Below, piece after piece: positions 33,639-43,184 of a stretch of 64,000 nt of DNA. The DNA comes from CAYRTD01 sp964528675 (GTDB taxonomy: Bacteria; Bacteroidota; Bacteroidia; Bacteroidales; GCA-2748055): NCBI GenBank assembly GCA_964528675.1, contig CAZGTU010000012.1, forward strand, positions 1-64,000. Reading direction: 5' to 3'. The notes below the pieces were generated by a model. That model saw only the letters and a program-made list of their open reading frames with translations, was not told the DNA's origin and ran no database searches. Each line of letters opens with the position of its first letter. The first letter of the stretch is position 1. Made by a program: the position numbers and the translations under genes.

Positions 33639-35069
33639 TCACTTTTTTCGGATAATTTCACTAATATTTTCTTCTTTTATCTGTACACTCTTTTGTAAGA
33701 TCTTCTTCCTGTCGGGAATTATGTCATAATTTTGTCTTTTATAAGATTTCTTAGTTGCCGGTGAAGGATTCACACCGGTTATAACCTCAAGAGTCTCAGC
33801 CAAAACAGGATCTGTTATATCGCCAAATGGTTTTGCTCCTAAAATTTGATCCTCAATCATATAATCCGGTTCAAGGCCATCTACAAATTCCGTAATTCCT
33901 TCCGAATTGGCGTATTTAAGCACTATAGGGACAATGGCATAATTATGTCTGGATGGTTCCTCTGTATCAGGGAATACCCAGGCCCCGGTGTATTTTCCGA
34001 AGGTAGTTTCTCCAACGGTGGTAACATTCATGTAAGGATCAAGTCCCGTGATCACGAGTTCACTGGCAGAGGCAGTTTCCGAAGTTGTCATGAAATATAC
34101 ATTGCTCATATCGAGGTTAACGCTGGCATTGGTAAAAAACAGGTTAAGATCTGAGGAGTTTTCGCCACCTTCCTGAAGAAAGAGGTTATTCAGGTAATTA
34201 TTATATACATAACTGACAAGTACATTTGAGGAAGAGGCTACGGATGCCGGAGCTATGGAAGAGGCAAGGTAAGATGCCATTGACACTTCCCCGCCAGGGT
34301 TATAGCGTAAGTCGATGATTAATTCATCAATTGCTGAATCTGCAAATGCTGAAAATACATCATCAAGCTGGGCAATGAACATGTCATTCATGCCACTCAG
34401 AAAATCGACATAAACCAGATAACCAATCTTCTTGTCCTGATAATTGATTATTTCCTGATGAATTACAGGGCTTGAGGTAATCACTTCAGCCGCCAGATCG
34501 ACAGTCTCTCCGGTTGGCACGAGACTGCTTCCGTTATAATATCCGAGACCCGCAGAATAACTTTGCTGGGAGTACAGTCCTGAGAAATTGGTTGTATCCA
34601 GTTCGGTGTCATCAATGCTAATAATAATATCCCCTCGTTCCAGTCCGGCTTCTGATGCGGGGGTATTGGGAATTACATATTCAACGATAATAAACACCCC
34701 GTCACTATCGCTGTATCTTCCAAATGCCGGTGAATATCCCATAGACATCGGCGTCCCTGAAAGTTCAGCCTTGAATGATTCGAAATCGTCAGTGATGAAC
34801 GACCATATATCTTCCTGATTATATAATAAGCTGTAAAAGAAAGCAGACGGATTTGATTCATTCGCGGGATTAAGATTAGCCGGTATTTGATCATTCCATA
34901 AGTAAATGGTATTCATCCATTCATATATCCATTCACTTACTTCTTCATTTGTGAATTTTTCATCATCATTATTATTATCGTTATTGGGATTTTCTTTTTC
35001 ACATGAGCTAAAAAAGAAAAATATAAATGTGATTGCTAAAAAATAACTATAAATGTTTCTAAATTTCAT
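33639..35069 (-). CDS. S41 family peptidase lipoprotein
   Basis: A 476-residue tail-specific protease-like lipoprotein. The signal ends FFFFSSCEKE, with cysteine near residue 23 as the lipidation site. A PDZ-like domain follows (TPASEAGLERGDIIISIDDTEL). The S41 catalytic core is seen in IIDLRYNPGGEV, TTSETASASELVITGL with the nucleophilic serine, and GETTFGKYTG with the catalytic lysine. It is probably anchored in the periplasm or on the surface and degrades or processes exported proteins. Solitary, with a 153-base divergent region shared with fucI. Confidence 0.9.
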   Translation of the reverse strand: MKFRNIYSYFLAITFIFFFFSSCEKENPNNDNNNDDEKFTNEEVSEWIYEWMNTIYLWNDQIPANLNPANESNPSAFFYSLLYNQEDIWSFITDDFESFKAELSGTPMSMGYSPAFGRYSDSDGVFIIVEYVIPNTPASEAGLERGDIIISIDDTELDTTNFSGLYSQQSYSAGLGYYNGSSLVPTGETVDLAAEVITSSPVIHQEIINYQDKKIGYLVYVDFLSGMNDMFIAQLDDVFSAFADSAIDELIIDLRYNPGGEVSMASYLASSIAPASVASSSNVLVSYVYNNYLNNLFLQEGGENSSDLNLFFTNASVNLDMSNVYFMTTSETASASELVITGLDPYMNVTTVGETTFGKYTGAWVFPDTEEPSRHNYAIVPIVLKYANSEGITEFVDGLEPDYMIEDQILGAKPFGDITDPVLAETLEVITGVNPSPATKKSYKRQNYDIIPDRKKILQKSVQIKEENISEIIRKK

Positions 35070-35222
35070 TGCTGATTTTATTTAATGATTTGAGTTAAGA
35101 ACGTTAAATTAACAAAATTTATGAGCCATGAGTTTATTTTTTTTTCATAGTTAAGAAATAAAGTTTTTTTTTCGTAATATTGCAATACAGAACACAGCAG
35201 AACACCTTAAATAATTATTATC

Positions 35223-37019
35223 ATGAAAATTCCACAAAAGAAATCTCCACGTTTTTACCAGGCAAATCCGAAGATTGGAATCCGCCCGGCTATTGATGGC
35301 CGACGCAGAGGTGTAAGAGAATCTCTGGAAGAGCAGACCATGGAAATGGCAAAAAATGCCGCTCGTTTTCTTGAAAAAGAATTAAGACATCCTGATGGTA
35401 CAGCGGTGGAATGTGTAATCGCTGATCAATGCATTGGTGGAGTTGCAGAATCGGCCACAACTGCTGAGAAGTTCGAAAGGGAAGGGGTAGGCGTTTCACT
35501 AACAGTGACACCATGCTGGTGTTATGGTACAGAAACCATTGATATGGATCCCTATCTTCCTAAAGCAATCTGGGGGTTTAACGGTACAGAACGACCGGGT
35601 GCCGTCTACCTGGCGGCTGCCCTGGCAGGACACTCGCAGAAAGGACTTCCTGCTTTTGGTATTTATGGACATGATGTCCAGGATATGGGTGATGAGAGTA
35701 TTCCCGAAGATGTGCAGGAAAAGCTGTTAATGTTTGCCAAAGCAGGGCTTGCTGTAGCTTCGATGAAAGGAAAATCATATCTTTCAATAGGTTCTGTTTC
35801 CATGGGAATTGCAGGTTCTATTGTTGATGATCATTTTTTCCGGGAATTTCTCGGAATGAGAAATGAATATGTAGACATGAGTGAGATCATCAGACGAATC
35901 GATGAAGAAATTTATGATAAGGAGGAGTTTGAAAGAGCACTTAAATGGACAAAAGAGAAGTGCAAAGAAGGAAAGGATGTCAATAGTGCTGATCAGCAAA
36001 GAAGTCGGGAGCAAAAAGATAAAGACTGGGAATTTGTTGTTAAGATGACATTAATTGCCAGGGATTTGATGGTGGGCAATCCCAAACTCGATAAGATAGG
36101 TTTTGGCGAAGAAGCCATGGGACACAATGCTCTTATTGCAGGATTTCAGGGACAGCGTCAATGGACTGATCATTTTCCCAATGGAGATTTTATGGAAGCC
36201 ATTCTCAATTCCTCATTTGATTGGAATGGAATTCGTCAGCCCTATTTAATGGCTACAGAGAATGATAGCTTGAATGGTGTGGCCATGATGTTTGGACATC
36301 TTTTAAATAATTCGGCTCAGGTATTTGCTGATGTAAGGACCTATTGGAGTCCGGAAGCAGTACATAGAGTTACAGGGTGGAAACCTGAGGGCTTAACAGA
36401 AGGTGGTTTTATTCATTTGATCAATTCAGGTTCGGCTTCCCTTGATGGATCGGGAAGACAACTGGAAAATGGAAAACCCGTAATGAAACCATTCTGGGAA
36501 ATATCAGAAGAAGAGGCTGATGCCTGCCTGGAGGCAACCACCTGGCATCCGGCTGTAACCGAATATTTTCGCGGTGGCGGATTCTCATCTACATTCAGGA
36601 CCCCTGGCGGAATGCCGGTTACTCTTTCCCGTATAAATTTGATTGAGGGACTTGGACCTGCTTTACAAATTGCGGAAGGATATTCTGCTGAATTGCCAGA
36701 AGAGGTGCATAACACTCTTGATGAAAGAACAAATGAAACATGGCCAACCACCTGGTTTGTACCTATCATAAACGGCAAAGGTGCTTTTAAGGATGTGTAT
36801 TCAGTTATGGCTGCCTGGGGGGCAAATCACGGTGCTTTTGGATACGGACATTTTGGAGATAAACTGATCACTCTTGCTTCAATATTAAGAATACCGGTAT
36901 GTATGCATAATATTGAAGATGAAAGAATTTTCAGGCCATCTGCGTGGAATGCTTTTGGTATGGATAGGGAAGGAAGTGATTATCGGGCCTGTAAGGTTTA
37001 TGGCCCTGTGTATAAGTAA
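35223..37019 (+). CDS. fucI: L-fucose isomerase
   Basis: FucI isomerises L-fucose to L-fuculose, the first step of fucose catabolism. The 598-residue length and the motifs are typical: KIGIRPAIDGRRRGVRESLE at the start, CVIADQCIGGVAE, GSVSMGIAGSIVD, EEAMGHNALIAGFQGQRQWTD, NSSFDWNGIRQPYLMATEND and ADVRTYWSPEAV for substrate and metal binding (read in short pieces), and WGANHGAFGYGH near the end. It acts in the cytoplasm with manganese. A regulator gene of the type paired with fucose genes follows on the same strand, but fuculokinase, aldolase and permease genes are not in the window. Confidence 0.95.
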   Translation: MKIPQKKSPRFYQANPKIGIRPAIDGRRRGVRESLEEQTMEMAKNAARFLEKELRHPDGTAVECVIADQCIGGVAESATTAEKFEREGVGVSLTVTPCWCYGTETIDMDPYLPKAIWGFNGTERPGAVYLAAALAGHSQKGLPAFGIYGHDVQDMGDESIPEDVQEKLLMFAKAGLAVASMKGKSYLSIGSVSMGIAGSIVDDHFFREFLGMRNEYVDMSEIIRRIDEEIYDKEEFERALKWTKEKCKEGKDVNSADQQRSREQKDKDWEFVVKMTLIARDLMVGNPKLDKIGFGEEAMGHNALIAGFQGQRQWTDHFPNGDFMEAILNSSFDWNGIRQPYLMATENDSLNGVAMMFGHLLNNSAQVFADVRTYWSPEAVHRVTGWKPEGLTEGGFIHLINSGSASLDGSGRQLENGKPVMKPFWEISEEEADACLEATTWHPAVTEYFRGGGFSSTFRTPGGMPVTLSRINLIEGLGPALQIAEGYSAELPEEVHNTLDERTNETWPTTWFVPIINGKGAFKDVYSVMAAWGANHGAFGYGHFGDKLITLASILRIPVCMHNIEDERIFRPSAWNAFGMDREGSDYRACKVYGPVYK

Positions 37020-37065
37020 TTCTGTATTTATTGTTGTGAATTGAAGAAAAATATTTATTTTTAAA

Positions 37066-37190
37066 CACCGGTTGGGATGAATGTCTATTCATGTAAGTTT
37101 GGTTAGTTAGTTGTTACTTCATTAATATTCAATAAGTTGGTAATTGGTTATTTAATCTTTTCCACTTTCATTCATCCCCCGGTTTTTTTT
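37066..37190 (+). terminator. Long-loop inverted repeat with T run after fucI
   Basis: CACCGGTTGGGATGAATG (37066-37083) pairs with CATTCATCCCCCGG (37169-37182), 14 pairs with a small bulge, followed by eight T residues. The 85-base loop is unusually long for a simple terminator. It lies in the 208-base gap before the regulator gene and may limit readthrough or hold the regulator's promoter inside the loop. Confidence 0.5.
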
Positions 37191-37227
37191 AGCATCTCAA
37201 TTTTAAATCCACCCAAAAGTTTCATGA

Positions 37228-38223
37228 ATGAGTTCTTTCAGGGTTTTTATTGATAAGAATTCTTCTGTACCTGTTTACAGACAAATTATTATTCAGGTTG
37301 AGGATGCGATTGGATCTGGGTTTCTTACCCGCGGAAGTAGCTTGCCTTCAGTTAATCATTTAATAAAAAGTCTGAATATTTCCAGGGATACAGCATTCAA
37401 AGCCTATGAGCATTTAAAGGCAAGGGGTGTTATTGAATCCATTCAATCCAAAGGGTATTTTGTCAGGGAGAGTAAAATCCGCGTTTTACTCTTTTTGGAC
37501 TTCTACAGCCCCTTTAAGGAGGGACTGTACAATGCTATGCGGAAAAAATTACCTCAAAACTTCAGTATAGACCTCTACTTTCATCATTATAATCCGGAAG
37601 TTTTCCAGGAAGTTCTGGAAAATGGTAAAGGCAGATATCAGCACTTTGTGATCATGAGTTTTGAAGATGAAAGAATAAAAAAGATGCTTCAAAAGATGGA
37701 CAAAGACAGGGTGCTTATTCTTGATATGTGCTATGGGGCACCTGAGCACCTGCCTCGAATCTGTCAGGACTTCGGGGATGCCTTTTACAGTTGTCTTTTT
37801 TCTGCCCGAAAAAAACTTGGCAAATACTCTGAAGTTTTATACGTTTTAAGACCTGAGACTCATCATCCGGAGGAGTCAGCTATAGCATTTATTAACTTTT
37901 GTTCTGATCATGGTATAAAGGGAAAAGTTTTAGAAAAAATGAGGAAAGAGGATGTACAAAAGAACAGGGCTTATATTGTGGTTTCTGATGATGATCTTGT
38001 AAGCATTGTGGAAATGAGTCACAAGAACAGATATGAATTAGGAAAGGATATCGGGGTAATCTCTTATAACGACACCGCCGTGAAAAAAATAATCGCCGGT
38101 GGAATATCAGTGATTTCAACTGATTTCTCCGAAATGGGCAAAAAAGTGGCGGATTTTCTTATAAGTCCACGTTTTACCGGTGTTTCTATACCCACTCAAT
38201 TTATTGAAAGAAATTCACTTTAG
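37228..38223 (+). CDS. GntR/LacI-type transcriptional regulator (FucR-like)
   Basis: A 331-residue regulator. Residues about 8-75 are a GntR winged helix (VPVYRQIIIQVEDAIGSG, then LPSVNHLIKSLNISRDTAFKAYEHLKARGVIE, read in parts). The rest has the periplasmic-binding-protein fold used for sugar sensing by LacI-type repressors (VISYNDTAVKKIIAGGISVI). Bacteroides FucR, the repressor of fucose genes, has this same architecture, and the position directly after fucI supports a fucose-responsive role. No operator could be identified with confidence. The ATG at 37228 gives a normal N-terminus. The gene is convergent with the histidine kinase gene, leaving four bases between stop codons. Confidence 0.85.
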   Translation: MSSFRVFIDKNSSVPVYRQIIIQVEDAIGSGFLTRGSSLPSVNHLIKSLNISRDTAFKAYEHLKARGVIESIQSKGYFVRESKIRVLLFLDFYSPFKEGLYNAMRKKLPQNFSIDLYFHHYNPEVFQEVLENGKGRYQHFVIMSFEDERIKKMLQKMDKDRVLILDMCYGAPEHLPRICQDFGDAFYSCLFSARKKLGKYSEVLYVLRPETHHPEESAIAFINFCSDHGIKGKVLEKMRKEDVQKNRAYIVVSDDDLVSIVEMSHKNRYELGKDIGVISYNDTAVKKIIAGGISVISTDFSEMGKKVADFLISPRFTGVSIPTQFIERNSL

Positions 38224-38227
38224 AATT

Positions 38228-39577
38228 TTAAAATGTCAGAGTAAATACAGTTTCTTTATCCGGTTGGGACTGGGCAGTAATAGTTCCACCGTGTAATCGA
38301 AGAATCTGGCGTGACAATGCCAGCCCAATACCTGATCCTGTGGGTTTGGTTGTGAAGAAGGGGATAAAGATCTTATCAATAACATCCTTTAAAATACCAC
38401 TGCCGTTATCGATAACCTGTATAGTTGGTCTGCCTCTTTTATTGAAAAAGGCTTTCATAATTATTCTAGAATCTTCTTTATCTTCCACTGCATGGATGCT
38501 GTTTTTGATAAGGTTGATCATTACCTGTTCAATAAGTTGTTCATCCATAGATATTTCAAAGCTCTCAGGTTCTATTTGCTTGATCAGGTGAATGTCTTTG
38601 CCTTTCATCTCTTCTTTCATTAATTCCTCAATATTACTGAAAAGATCGCCGGCTTTAACCATTTTAAAGTTAGGCTTTGGTATCCGGGTCAAATTTCGAT
38701 ATGTATTGACGAAATGCAAGAGTCCGTTACTTCTTTTATTAATTGTGGTAAGGGCCTGTTTGATCTCCTGCACAGTCTCGACATCAATTTTTTCAGTTTC
38801 TTCTTCAGATGTATAGGGCCTGAGAATACTTTCCAGTGTTGCGGATAAACTTGCTATGGGAGTGATGGAATTCATGATCTCATGAGTAAGGACTCTGATA
38901 AGTTTCTGCCAGGCCTCGGTCTCCTGTTCCTCAAGTACATTCTGAATATTCTTAATTGTAGTAAGAACGATGATCTTATTTTTTAATTTAAATTCGGTGG
39001 CTTGAATGGCCAACTGGAGAAAATCATCATCATCCTGCACTTTTACCAGTTTGTTATACCCTGGTTTAATATTCAGCAAGGTTTCTACCAGTTCGGGTGA
39101 AAGTGTGTTGAGTTTTTCAATATTATTAATGGAGCTCAACTGAAATAATTTTTTTGCTGCTTTATTGATCATTTCCACTGTCCCGTTTTTCTGGTAGGCC
39201 AGGATACTGACATCTATATTCTGGACAATGCTTTGCAGGTAATGGAAATGCTCTTCTTTCTCCGATCTGACCTTTTGAAAGTCTGCAATTACATCGTCAA
39301 AAGCTTTATTCAGTTCATTGAAAGACCTTCCCATTCCTTCAATTTGAAATGAACGGGTAAATTCCGAAAACCTGATTGATTCCAGGAAACTGGCCAGATC
39401 GCGATTGGTTTTATCGACAAACCTGATCAGGGAATATACCTGAAGCAGGATCAGTAAAAATACAAGGATTGGGGTAAGGTATGTTTCTGTATCAAGCAAA
39501 TAAAAGAAGAGAAATACAGTTAAAGCAAATGCCAGAATCCTTATGATCAATATGACTCTAAAATTTTTATAAACCAT
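38228..39577 (-). CDS. NtrY-like sensor histidine kinase
   Basis: A 449-residue membrane kinase. Two transmembrane segments (about residues 8-26 and 31-50) are joined by only a few residues, so there is no large periplasmic sensor. A HAMP-like or linker helix and a PAS domain (about residues 110-210, VDVSILAYQKNGTVEMINKAAKKLF in parts) follow. The H box is LTHEIMNSITPIASLS, N box MINLIKNSIHAVED, G boxes VIDNGSGI and GSGIGLALS. It is translationally coupled to the response regulator gene, whose stop lies within its start region. It should phosphorylate that sigma-54 activator and may sense membrane or intracellular stress. Confidence 0.92.
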   Translation of the reverse strand: MVYKNFRVILIIRILAFALTVFLFFYLLDTETYLTPILVFLLILLQVYSLIRFVDKTNRDLASFLESIRFSEFTRSFQIEGMGRSFNELNKAFDDVIADFQKVRSEKEEHFHYLQSIVQNIDVSILAYQKNGTVEMINKAAKKLFQLSSINNIEKLNTLSPELVETLLNIKPGYNKLVKVQDDDDFLQLAIQATEFKLKNKIIVLTTIKNIQNVLEEQETEAWQKLIRVLTHEIMNSITPIASLSATLESILRPYTSEEETEKIDVETVQEIKQALTTINKRSNGLLHFVNTYRNLTRIPKPNFKMVKAGDLFSNIEELMKEEMKGKDIHLIKQIEPESFEISMDEQLIEQVMINLIKNSIHAVEDKEDSRIIMKAFFNKRGRPTIQVIDNGSGILKDVIDKIFIPFFTTKPTGSGIGLALSRQILRLHGGTITAQSQPDKETVFTLTF

Positions 39578-40943
39578 GTTTTTCCATTCTACGATATAAA
39601 GAGGTTCTTGTCAATCCCAGATCCTGTGCCGCCTGTGTGATATTCCCCTGGTAATGCTTAAGAACTTTGCTAATTACCTGTTTTTCTATTTCATCAAGAT
39701 TATAACTTTCAAATTCGAAATCTCCTCCTGATTTTGCCTGTGAGCTGAGGATGAAATCATCCGGACTAAGACTATCACCCTCCGTCATGATTACAGCTCT
39801 TTCAATGGCATGTTGCAATTCTCTCACATTTCCGGGCCAGGAATAGTGGTTCAGTTTTTTCATGGCCCCTGACTGGATATTCCTGATAGACTTTCTGTAT
39901 TTTTTTGAATATACTTTTAGAAAATGATCTGCCAGAATAGGGATATCCCCCTGCCGGTCTCTTAAAGGGGGCAGGTGAATTTCCACGGTGTTGATGCGAT
40001 ACAGCAAATCCTGTCTGAAATTGCCTTCCGCAACTTCTGTATGAAGGTCATTGTTGGTGGCGCAGACAAGCCTGACATCTATGTTAATAGGCTTATTGGC
40101 CCCCACTCTTGTAACTTCTCTTCTTTCTATTACTGTCAGTAATTTGGTTTGCATCTGGGGAGTAAGATTACCGATTTCATCCAGAAAAAGTGTACCCCCT
40201 GAGGCAATTTCAAATCTTCCCTGCTTGGCGGTTTTGGCATCAGTAAAAGCTCCTTTTTCATGCCCGAAGAGTTCGCTCTCAAAAAGGGTCTCGGCTATTG
40301 ATCCCAGATCAACATTAATGAATACCTCATCTTTTCTTAGGGAATTTCTGTAAATTGCTCTTGCTACCAATTCCTTTCCCGTACCGTTTTCACCAAGAAT
40401 AAGCACATTGGCATCGGTTGCGGCAACTTTCTTAATGGTATTAAAAACACTCATCATTTCTTCCGATTGTCCGATGAAATCGGTAAAAGGCTGATCAAGT
40501 ACGGCTGAAATTTCTCTTTGTTTTTGCCTGAGCTCATCAGCTTCTTTTCTCGATCGACTCAGATTGATCGAAGAATTGATAGTTGCCAGCAGTTTTTCAT
40601 TCTGCCAGGGTTTAAGAATGAAATCAGTTGCCCCGGCTTTTATTGCTCTCACAGCTTTCTCAGCATCACCATATGCAGTGATGAAAACAACAACAGCGGT
40701 AGGATCTATATTTAATATCCTGTCCAGCCAATCAAAACCTTCCTGTCCGGAAATGGCATCCTTGGTAAAATTCATATCCAGAAGAATAACATCCCAGCTT
40801 TCTTTTTTGAGCATTTCTGGCAATTTTTCCGGACCTGACAGTGTTTCGATCAATTCCACTTCCGGTTTTAACAAAAGTTTCAAAGCGAATAAAATATCCT
40901 GATTATCATCAACTGCCAATACTTTTCCTTTTTTCGAACTCAT
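39567..40943 (-). CDS. Sigma-54-dependent response regulator (NtrC/AtoC type)
   Basis: A 458-residue activator. Residues about 5-125 are the receiver domain with phospho-acceptor D in VILLDMNFTK. Residues about 150-380 are the AAA+ domain: Walker A GENGTGKE, the sigma-54 contact loop GAFTDA (a natural variant of GAFTGA), Walker B GGTLFLDEIGNL and arginine finger region LRDRQGDIP. The C-terminus is a Fis-type helix-turn-helix (GNITQAAQDLGLTRTSLYRR). The pair with the histidine kinase lies divergent from an HlyD/MacB/TolC operon, which is probably its target. An inverted repeat (CCGAACGATAA/TTATCGG, about 41011-41042) in the shared promoter region could be its binding site. Confidence 0.93.
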   Translation of the reverse strand: MSSKKGKVLAVDDNQDILFALKLLLKPEVELIETLSGPEKLPEMLKKESWDVILLDMNFTKDAISGQEGFDWLDRILNIDPTAVVVFITAYGDAEKAVRAIKAGATDFILKPWQNEKLLATINSSINLSRSRKEADELRQKQREISAVLDQPFTDFIGQSEEMMSVFNTIKKVAATDANVLILGENGTGKELVARAIYRNSLRKDEVFINVDLGSIAETLFESELFGHEKGAFTDAKTAKQGRFEIASGGTLFLDEIGNLTPQMQTKLLTVIERREVTRVGANKPINIDVRLVCATNNDLHTEVAEGNFRQDLLYRINTVEIHLPPLRDRQGDIPILADHFLKVYSKKYRKSIRNIQSGAMKKLNHYSWPGNVRELQHAIERAVIMTEGDSLSPDDFILSSQAKSGGDFEFESYNLDEIEKQVISKVLKHYQGNITQAAQDLGLTRTSLYRRMEKHGL

Positions 40944-41109
40944 CTTAATTTTCGTTTTTCCTTCATTATAATTCTCTGAGGCCTAAAATACGAATCTTTT
41001 TTTAAATGTTCGAATCCGAACGATAAATGTTTCATTATCGGACACTTTCTAAATAATACTCTATATTTAAAGTGTATCTAATAAATTGATAATCAAAGCA
41101 TGTAGACCT

Positions 41110-41127
41110 TTGGCATAATTAATGATA
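41110..41127 (+). promoter_or_regulatory. Possible sigma-54 promoter before the efflux operon
   Basis: TTGGCATAATTAATGATA resembles the sigma-54 consensus TTGGCACG-N4-TTGCA: the -24 half is good (TTGGCA), the -12 half is weak (ATGAT). It sits 34 bases before the preferred HlyD start and opposite a sigma-54 activator gene. The context supports it more than the sequence does. Confidence 0.35.
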
Positions 41128-41160
41128 TTAGATAGTACAAAAATCACGCACATGAACGGA

Positions 41161-42420
41161 ATGGACAAAAAAATCGAAAAAAAGAAAGGACTTTCCAAAA
41201 GAATGATCTGGATTATGGTAGGTGTAGTAGCCGTATCCCTTATCTTTTATAATATCGTTTTTGGAGACAAAAGTTCAAAACTGAATGTTGATCTGGAAAA
41301 AATCAGCATTGAAGATGTGGAGGAAGACATTTTCCAGGATTATATTGCAGTTCAGGGAGTTGTTGAACCTATCAAAACAATTTATCTTGATGCTGTTGAG
41401 GGAGGAAGAGTGGAAGATATAGTAAGTGAGGAAGGCAGCATGTTAAAGGAAGGAGATCCAATTCTGAGATTATCCAATAATAATCTTATTCTTGAGATTT
41501 CTAATACTGAGGCGCAGGTTTTACGGACCATTAATGAGTTAAGGAATGCTCGTAATTATATGCAGCAGCAATTATTAAGTTCCAATATACAAATTCTTCA
41601 ACTCGGTAAAGACGTGAGAAAACTTAAACGTAATTATGAGAAGAATAAACTTCTTTATAAAGAAAATCACATTTCCGATGAGGAATATCAACAATCAAAA
41701 GAAGAGTATTTCACAGCAAATAAACTTTTAAAGTTGCAGAAGGAACATCATGTAAGCGATTCTATTTACAGGGAAATCCAGGTTTCGTCTCTGGAAGAAT
41801 CAGTTAATACTATGACTGAAAATCTAAAACTTGCCCAGAAGCGCCTCGAGAACTTGAATATCAGAGCTCCTATAGATGGAGAGCTGGCTACATTGAATCC
41901 CGAAATTGGAGAGGTGATCAATTACGGAACACGTGTAGGGACCATAAATATTCTTGATTCGTATAAACTCAGAGTGGATATTGATGAACACTATGTTGCA
42001 CGTGTAAACAGGGGGTTAGTCGGAGAAGCTGATTTTGCAGGTAAAAAGTACATTGCAAAGATCACCAAGCTTTTTCCTGAAGTACAAAATGGTCGTTTTG
42101 CCGTAGATATGGTTTTTACCGAAGAAGTTCCCTCACAGATAAAAATTGGTCAGACTTCAAGAATTAAACTGGAACTTGGTGAATCCCAGAAAGCGATGTT
42201 GCTCCCCAAAGGAGGCTTTTATCAGAGTACGGGCGGTCAATGGGTTTATGTCCTTGATCCCTCCGGAGATTTCGCGGTTAAGCGTCAAATCAGCATCGGA
42301 CGCCAAAATCCGAGATATTATGAAGTTCTTGATGGTTTGAATGAAGGAGAAGAGGTGATCGTTTCGTCATATGATAATTTCGGCGATGTAGATAAACTGA
42401 TATTGAAAAATAAGAATTAA
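41161..42420 (+). CDS. HlyD/MacA-type periplasmic adaptor protein
   Basis: A 419-residue membrane-fusion protein with one N-terminal transmembrane anchor (MIWIMVGVVAVSLIFYNIVF). After the anchor come the lipoyl-like half (GGRVEDIVSEEGSMLKEGDPI), a long coiled-coil hairpin (about residues 120-240) and the second lipoyl half (NIRAPIDGELATLNPEIGEV), then the beta-barrel and membrane-proximal domains. It links an inner-membrane transporter to a TolC channel. I chose the ATG at 41161 (MDKKIEKKKG), which matches common family starts; in-frame ATGs at 41122 and 41152 are alternatives. First gene of the efflux operon. Confidence 0.9.
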   Translation: MDKKIEKKKGLSKRMIWIMVGVVAVSLIFYNIVFGDKSSKLNVDLEKISIEDVEEDIFQDYIAVQGVVEPIKTIYLDAVEGGRVEDIVSEEGSMLKEGDPILRLSNNNLILEISNTEAQVLRTINELRNARNYMQQQLLSSNIQILQLGKDVRKLKRNYEKNKLLYKENHISDEEYQQSKEEYFTANKLLKLQKEHHVSDSIYREIQVSSLEESVNTMTENLKLAQKRLENLNIRAPIDGELATLNPEIGEVINYGTRVGTINILDSYKLRVDIDEHYVARVNRGLVGEADFAGKKYIAKITKLFPEVQNGRFAVDMVFTEEVPSQIKIGQTSRIKLELGESQKAMLLPKGGFYQSTGGQWVYVLDPSGDFAVKRQISIGRQNPRYYEVLDGLNEGEEVIVSSYDNFGDVDKLILKNKN

Positions 42421-42463
42421 TTATATTTATTTTCAAAAATATTAATCAATTAAATTTTTTCTC

Positions 42464-43147
42464 ATGATTAAAACAGTAGAATTAACCAAGGTTTTCCGTA
42501 CTGATGAAGTGGAAACCACCGCCTTGAATAAGGTGAATCTTGAAATATCAAATGGTGAATTTGTTGCCATAATGGGACCTTCCGGCTGCGGTAAATCCAC
42601 TCTTCTGAATATCCTGGGTTTACTTGATAATCCTACAGGCGGACAATTATTTTTTGTTGATAAGGATGTTACCAAATATTCAGAAAGAAACAGGACTAAT
42701 CTCCGGAAGTCGAATATCGGATTTGTTTTCCAGAGTTTTAACCTGATTGATGAATTGAATGTTTTTGAAAATGTTGAACTACCTTTATTGTATCAGCGTG
42801 TGTCTTCCGGAGACAGGAAAAAGCGAGTTGAAGAGGTTCTGGATAGGATGAAGATCTCTCATAGAAAGAAGCATTTTCCCCAGCAACTTTCCGGTGGTCA
42901 GCAACAAAGGGTTGCCATAGCAAGAGCCGTTGTTTCCAAGCCTAAACTTATCCTTGCTGATGAGCCTACCGGTAACCTGGATTCTTCAAACGGAGAAGAG
43001 GTAATGAACCTTTTATCTGAGCTTAACCAGGAAGGTACCACGGTAATTATGGTTACACACTCTCCAACTGATGCTGATAAAGCACACAGGATAATTCAAT
43101 TATTTGACGGACATATTGTCACCGAAAATATTAAACAAAGGGTATAA
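42464..43147 (+). CDS. MacB/LolD-type ABC transporter ATP-binding protein
   Basis: A 227-residue ABC ATPase. Walker A GPSGCGKST, Q-loop FVFQSFNLIDELN, signature LSGGQQQRVAIARA, Walker B LILADEPTGNLDS and the H-loop VTHSPTDAD are all intact. The sequence style is that of the MacB/LolD/FtsE subfamily, which pairs with FtsX-like permeases in tripartite efflux or lipoprotein transport. No permease gene follows, and the protein is not fused to one. It is 43 bases after the adaptor gene and 37 bases before a small unknown gene, so a single operon is likely. Confidence 0.93.
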   Translation: MIKTVELTKVFRTDEVETTALNKVNLEISNGEFVAIMGPSGCGKSTLLNILGLLDNPTGGQLFFVDKDVTKYSERNRTNLRKSNIGFVFQSFNLIDELNVFENVELPLLYQRVSSGDRKKRVEEVLDRMKISHRKKHFPQQLSGGQQQRVAIARAVVSKPKLILADEPTGNLDSSNGEEVMNLLSELNQEGTTVIMVTHSPTDADKAHRIIQLFDGHIVTENIKQRV

Positions 43148-43184
43148 GCAACACTGAAGTTGCAGTAACAGAAATCATAACATC

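Noticed and set aside
41003..41014. GTTCGAATCC-like string resembling a tRNA T-arm
   Set aside because: The surrounding bases are A/T-rich and give no acceptor or anticodon stem, so it is not a tRNA gene.
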